Of a DNA stretch of 64,000 nucleotides, positions 59,320 through 64,000 are shown in pieces. Origin of the DNA: Marvania coccoides (taxonomy: Eukaryota; Chlorophyta; Trebouxiophyceae; Chlorellales; Chlorellaceae); contig OY978098.1 of assembly GCA_963854735.1 (NCBI GenBank), positions 2,120,001-2,184,000 of the forward strand, read 5' to 3'. Made by a program: the position numbers and the translations under genes. Below the pieces are notes generated by a model that ran no database searches, had not been told where the DNA came from, and saw only the letters and a program-made list of their open reading frames with translations. Each line of letters starts with the position of its first letter. Within the stretch, counting starts at the first letter, position 1.

Positions 59320-59799
59320 ATATTGAAATTAACGAGCTGCCGCATGAGCACGCTAACAATTTCTTTAGTGGCAGCCTTAATTTTTATAAATGTTTGTAAG
59401 AACGAATCCGTTTTACTGCAATAGACAAGAGGGGAGAGGACAAAGCATGGCGGCAGCGGAGTACTGCAGCGTGTAGGTGACAGAATAAAATACAGGTGAC
59501 AAAAATCGCCCTCGCCGATAGCTGAGCTTCAATTGACACCTCCTTCTTTATGCAACGCTCTCTCATCAGACAAGTTCTCCCTCCACCAAGAAGGGGACTT
59601 TTCCTTCTTCGCCTTTGCTGACAATCTGACAATCCAGTCCTTCCAGAATTGTCGAGGAAATGTGCATAATAAAATTTTATTAATTTAACGATAATTGTGC
59701 TTGACCAGCGGAGGCCCTGCTGAGCTAGCCCAACACTCAATAATAGCGTCTCATACATCGGCATATAAGATCAACAACTCGCGAAAAAAATCGTACAGT
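59320..59799. other. Tandem spacer
   Basis: About 480 nt with the SDHAF4 3' UTR and the promoter of the sugar-nucleotide transporter gene. Nothing else is recognised. Confidence 0.5.
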
Positions 59800-61269
59800 A
59801 TGCAGGGGAAACAATCGCTGGCCCAGAGGAGCCCGTTATCTTTTTCCCCAAACGGAAAAGAGGCGAATGGCGACCTCGAGAGCCCCCTGTCGGAAAAGAC
59901 ATCACTGCTGCACACTGTGGACAAGTCCGCTCCAGGCCGGCACATCATGGGACTCCCGGCTAGCGTATTCGCGGGCGCATCCTACTGCTGTGCGTCCATG
60001 GGCATGGTGAGTACACCTGAAACTCCTGAATTGTTTTTACACCGTCCCCTCTTCCCCGCCCTCCCCCCCAAACCCATTAAACTCAATCTGCTGCTCCCCC
60101 TCCCCACGATTTAGGTGCTCCTCAACAAGATGGCCCTCTCCTCATTCCACTTCTCCTCCGCCAACGCCCTCCTTTTCTTCCAGTGCCTCCTCTGCGTGGT
60201 GCTGGTCAAAATCTGCGAGCACGCCCGCTTGATCGCCATCGAGCCCTTCAACATGAAGGTGGTGCGCATCTGGCTGCCCGTCAACATGATCTTCGTGGGA
60301 ATGATCGGCTCTAGCTTCTGGGCGCTGAAAAACCTCAACGTTGCTATGGTGAGAAATTTTCTTCTTTTTCTTCTTTATTTTATAGAATATATACGTTATA
60401 TACATTGCACGGGGCTGTATACAAATTACAGGGTTTGAAATCTGCACAAAGAACAGCATTTTAGAGGGGGGTTTCTCTCGCATAATTTTGAAGGGCAAAT
60501 TTCAACAACACTGCCCCTTTTCCCTTCCCCAACAGGTCACTGTCCTCAAAAACTTGACCAATCTGTTCACCATCGGCGGCGACTACGCCTTTTACGGCCG
60601 CACCTACGGATTCAACGTATGGGCGTGCATGGGTTTGATGGCGTTGTCAGCGCTGTGCGGCGCCTTTACCGACCTCACCTTCTCCCTCACGGGCTACGTG
60701 TGGCAGCTGGTCAACTGTGGGTTCACCGCCGCCTACTCACTCTATCTCAGAGGCGCCATGGACCGCGTGGCCAACGTCACATCTGACGGCAAAAAGCTCA
60801 GCGAGTTTTCCATGGTGTTCTACAACAACCTGCTGTCGCTGCCCTTCTTGGCAGCGATGATGGTGGCTACTGGGGAGGTGCACACCGCCCTGAGCGAACC
60901 CGACCTCAAGAACCCTTCTTTCCTCATCGTGGCGGGGCTCAGCGGCCTGCTGGGCTTCGGCATCAGCTTCACCAGCCTGTGGTTCATCAGCACAACCACT
61001 CCCACCGTAAGTAGAAGCGGCGCGGGTAGTTGCTTCCTTCCCTGCCCGCTACGGCTCCTGAATAGCCAACTCTCTCGCATGACTTCTAATTCGCGTCGTA
61101 TTGTTTTATTTTACAGGTGTATTCGTTAGTGGGCAGCCTCAACAAGGTGCCAATGGCATTCATTGGGCTGTTTCTATTTGCAGCGCCTTGGTCTGGGCAA
61201 AACCTTGCCAGCATTTCGGTCGGCCTGGCGGCTGGGGTGGTGTTTGCATGGACCAAGTCAAGAAAGTAA
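59800..61269 (+). CDS. Nucleotide-sugar transporter, GDP-mannose (GONST/VRG4) type
   Basis: Exons are 59800-60006, 60115-60348, 60536-61006 and 61117-61269 (354 residues). A Golgi antiporter of the DMT superfamily that imports GDP-sugars for glycosylation in exchange for GMP. After a hydrophilic N terminus (residues 1-45) come about ten hydrophobic helices. VLLNKMAL, VVRIWLPVNMIFVGMIGSSFWALKNLNVAM, VLKNLTNLFTIGGDYAFYGRTY and the nucleotide-recognition motif near the end, VGSLNKVP (GALNK in yeast Vrg4), point to the GDP-mannose branch. The tail ends in TKSRK, dibasic as in Golgi/ER cycling proteins. All introns are phase 0, each following an ATG or ACC codon. Substrate choice among GDP-mannose, -fucose or -arabinose is not certain. 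Confidence 0.88.
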
Positions 61270-61614
61270 CCACATCAAGCACTTCAAACGGCTGTGCTCT
61301 ATTTTTTTTGCATGCTCAGCAGAGCATCTGCATTTAGTTTTGTTCTAGATTAGTTTTCGCTTGAATTCAGCAGATTAAATACAGCTTCTTTAAATTCTTT
61401 CTTTTAATATCTTTGCAGTGCCGCTTGCCCGGAAAATTCGGTTTCTTCATTTTTGCGTATTACTTACTGTTTGTCTCACTGTTCACTCTGTTTTGCTCGC
61501 GTTTTTTCAACTGAAAAATTCCCTACTCGTTCAGTATTTCTTTAATTGTTTACATACAGTTCAGTTTATGAACAATTTAATTACGTGCTTTTACCATGCA
61601 CACTCGAAGCCCGC
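61270..61614. other. Convergent spacer
   Basis: About 345 nt of AT-rich sequence between the transporter stop and the GCP4 stop; 3' UTRs only. Confidence 0.55.
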
Positions 61615-63759
61615 CTAGGCGTCCAGCTCACAGAACCGGTTGAAATTCAACCGCAGCACCAGCTGTCGCAAACCTGCTGCACGAGCCCCAGACTGCAGCC
61701 TGTTGGACTGCAACAGCTGGAACACGACGTTGTGTTTCAGCCTGAAGGCTTCCGCCAGGTCTCGCGCCTCTGCAGCAGCTGCAGAGTCCTCTAGCGCCCC
61801 CGTCTCAAGGCTGGCCACCAGCCCGCAGAATCGCCTGCACAGCCCGAAAATGGCCTCCACCGCCGCCATCAGCTGGCGCACGTCCAAGCACGCTTGAGAA
61901 CACAGCGTCTCCACGTAGGTGCGGTGCGCAGCGTCCGCTTGTGTGAAATCTGCAGCTGCTGCCATGGCGCTCCTCAAAGTGGCCCCCGCCGCGCCTGCCA
62001 CGTCCACCAGCAGGTACAGCGCCAGATTTGCGGCAAAGTGTGTCATGCGCTGGCGCAGCAGGCCCAGGCGAGCCAGCAGCGCACGATCCACAGACGGCAG
62101 TTGCTGCCGCTGCCGCTGAGAAGAGGGAAGAGGCTTTATAATCCCTGGCCCCTGCTTCTGCGGCTTCACAAGCATCGACAGTGCCCCCCAGGCTGCCTCC
62201 AGATCGATCTGCGTGCGACGCAGCCGGAACATAAACTGCCAAACAGCGCAGTAGCGCCGCAGCACCTCGGCCGGCAGCAACAGCTGCACAGGCCAGTCGA
62301 TGCGGCACTGCAGGCACAGCCCGTCCCAGCCGTCGTAGGAAGGCACGTGCAGGGAGGCGTCCCTGGCGGGGTGCCACGCCGGCAGGGCATCGACAGCTGC
62401 GGCGGGGTCAAACCACCGTAGAGAATAGGCGGAAAAGAAAGGATCGTCCTCTGCGGTGCTCTGCGCCGCCGCCTGGGAGAAGGCTTGTGCGACGTCGGCT
62501 TCGGCTGTGGCGGGGGAGGGCGGGCCTGCCAGCAGCATGGCAGCGGTGTCTTGAAGGAGCTGCTGGTAGAGGTCGCCCTTGCCGAGCAAAAAGTAGGCCT
62601 GCGCGGCTGCCAGCTGCCCGCTCAGGTCGCATCGCTGTTGCAGCAGCTCCCACAGCATGCCCGCCACCTTTGTTTGCACAGATTCCACAGCATGGCACAG
62701 CGCGGCAGGGCGCAGCGTCTCCGCCTGCTGCAGCTCCCGCAGCGTCTCCGACAGCGCCGCAAACTCGGCCTCTGCGTCCGCCAGCTGCGCCTGCTCAGCC
62801 TCCTTGCCGGACGGCAGCGGGTGCCGCAAAATTCTCACAGACTTGCCGATAAACAGCACCGCTTGTGCCACCGCATGGGAAACTGCAGGCGGCAGGGCGT
62901 CTTCTGCGACGTAGAACCCATCTAAGGAGGTCAAATCTGATGCTGATTTCGCGGCAGCGAAATTTCTGCTGCTGCTGCTGCTTATATTCAGGCCGGCCAT
63001 TCCATGCATGCCCTCGGCATGCAGAATGAAAAACTCGCGGCTGGAGTCGATGAGCATGCCGTACACCGTCCATGCTTCCAGCTGCTTGAACATGACCTGG
63101 TGGCAGTGCCAGAGCAGGCGGGAGGCGCAGGCCTGCACCGCTGGGATCCCGCAGCGGGTGCGGCGGTCCAGCAGACGCATGATTTGAGCCGCCCTCAGGC
63201 CGTCGCGCTGCACTTCTTCGACCACTGCCGCTGCGTCGGGCAGCAGCACCTCGAAATCGCTGAGGAAATGGCGCAGCGCAAGCAGCGGGGGTGTGGGCGG
63301 TCGCAGCAGGCGCTGCTCCACCTGCAGCACGGCGCTGCGGTACACGTCCAACAGCTCGTCCAGGCCGCTGGCCAGGGCGACGTGGTAGATCAGCGGGTCT
63401 CCCGCAGAGTGGTCGGTGGTGGAGTCGACAAAGGCCTCAAGGCGGGCGAAAAAGTGGCCCAGGCGGACCAAACGATCCAGCTGCTCTCTGCACATAGTAT
63501 CGGTGAAAATGGGTGTAAATTGCACTATACACGGAGTAGAAACAGGGTCCAGTTTTTAATTCAATTACCTTTCAGGCTGAGTGATCCAGTCCACGGCGCT
63601 GGAGAGCTTTGGGATGCTGCCGCTCGCCCGCTCCTCGGCCTCTCTATTTTCGCATACAAAAGCCCCGCCTACATGGCCCAGCAGGCCGAGGAGCAGCTCC
63701 GGCAATAAATTTGAAACTCCTCCATCATCGTGAGGAGCTGGCTGCAGGCCTTGTGCCAT
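61615..63759 (-). CDS. GCP4: Gamma-tubulin complex component 4
   Basis: Exons are 63759-63569 and 63487-61615 (687 residues; human GCP4 is about 667). GCP4 is one of the GCP subunits of the gamma-tubulin ring complex that nucleates microtubules. It is recognised by the short N terminus leading straight into the GRIP1 region (LLPELLLGLLGHVGGAFVCE), LVRLGHFFARLEAFVD, YHVALASGLDELLDVYRSAVLQVEQ, and the GRIP2 block (WPVQLLLPAEVLRRYCAVWQF, FRLRRTQIDLEAAW). Its end is HNVVFQLLQSNRLQSGARAAGLRQLVLRLNFNRF. It lacks the long N-terminal extensions of GCP2, 3, 5 and 6, which supports GCP4. A few Ala-rich inserts separate conserved helices. Another GCP is possible but less likely. Confidence 0.86.
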
Positions 63760-64000
63760 CCTGCTCTGCCGGCAATAACAAGTGATAAAATTAAGGCATT
63801 ATCTTCTTCTCGAGCGATTATTCGCACCAAAAATATGTTCAAATATTTTCTTTCTGGTTTGTTTCTTCAAGAACCGCTCGCATTTAGGCCAAACCATGGC
63901 CTTGATCTAGCATTTTATCGCATTCTCGATAGCCCAATCCTCAACATTTATTGTTCTAGAGCTGCGGAGGATCCTAACCGACTCGACACCTATCCAAAAC
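63760..64000. other. Upstream region of GCP4, to window edge
   Basis: AT-rich 5' flank of GCP4. No gene start is recognised before the window ends. Confidence 0.5.

Overview
This window is nuclear DNA of a green alga, probably a compact trebouxiophyte-like chlorophyte. The evidence is plant-type genes with plastid transit peptides (CPP1, acetylglutamate kinase, an ABCD2-like half transporter, an At5g03900-like membrane protein) and other plant-lineage genes (RTE1/TMEM222, class VIII-like myosin, ankyrin-Raf-like kinase, ABCF1). They sit beside a VTC4 polyphosphate polymerase, which green algae keep and land plants lack. Coding DNA is GC-rich; introns and spacers are AT-rich. I place 53 short introns in 28 intact genes (about 1.9 per gene). 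There is no operon structure, CRISPR array or recognisable transposon. The assignment is by recognition of protein families; no database search was possible.

Layout, left to right: LSG1 (-, 3' end cut by the window edge); At5g03900-like (+); CPP1 (-); ABCD2-like (+); ankyrin-Raf-like kinase (-); AMMECR1 (+); small coiled-coil protein (-); UBA2/SAE2 (+); RTE1/TMEM222 (+); RNASEH2C (-); TPR protein (+); transaldolase-like (-); LRR pseudogene (-); 101-residue membrane protein (+); Gln-rich zinc-finger protein resembling ataxin-7/SGF11 (+); myosin (-); UTP10/HEATR1 (+); 128-residue unknown (-); NAGK (+); 947-residue low-complexity unknown (-); SpoU methyltransferase (+); VTC4 (+); ankyrin protein (-); casein kinase 1 (-); ABCF1 (+); small plastid candidate (-); SDHAF4 (+); GDP-mannose-type transporter (+); GCP4 (-). 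Neighbouring genes change strand at 22 of 28 junctions.

The genes are mostly unlinked housekeeping functions: ribosome biogenesis and translation (LSG1, UTP10, ABCF1, SpoU), SUMO activation, RNase H2, chlorophyll synthesis support (CPP1), arginine synthesis (NAGK), polyphosphate (VTC4), complex II assembly (SDHAF4), and motors and microtubules (myosin, GCP4). I did not find a convincing new multi-gene system. The most useful observations concern gene structure: two GC-AG introns with the same GCGAGT donor, a start codon split by an intron, and a 6-nt first coding exon. Others are a transaldolase-like protein that has lost its Schiff-base lysine, a decaying LRR gene with an identifiable 13-nt duplication, and a polyQ protein with an SGF11-like zinc finger.
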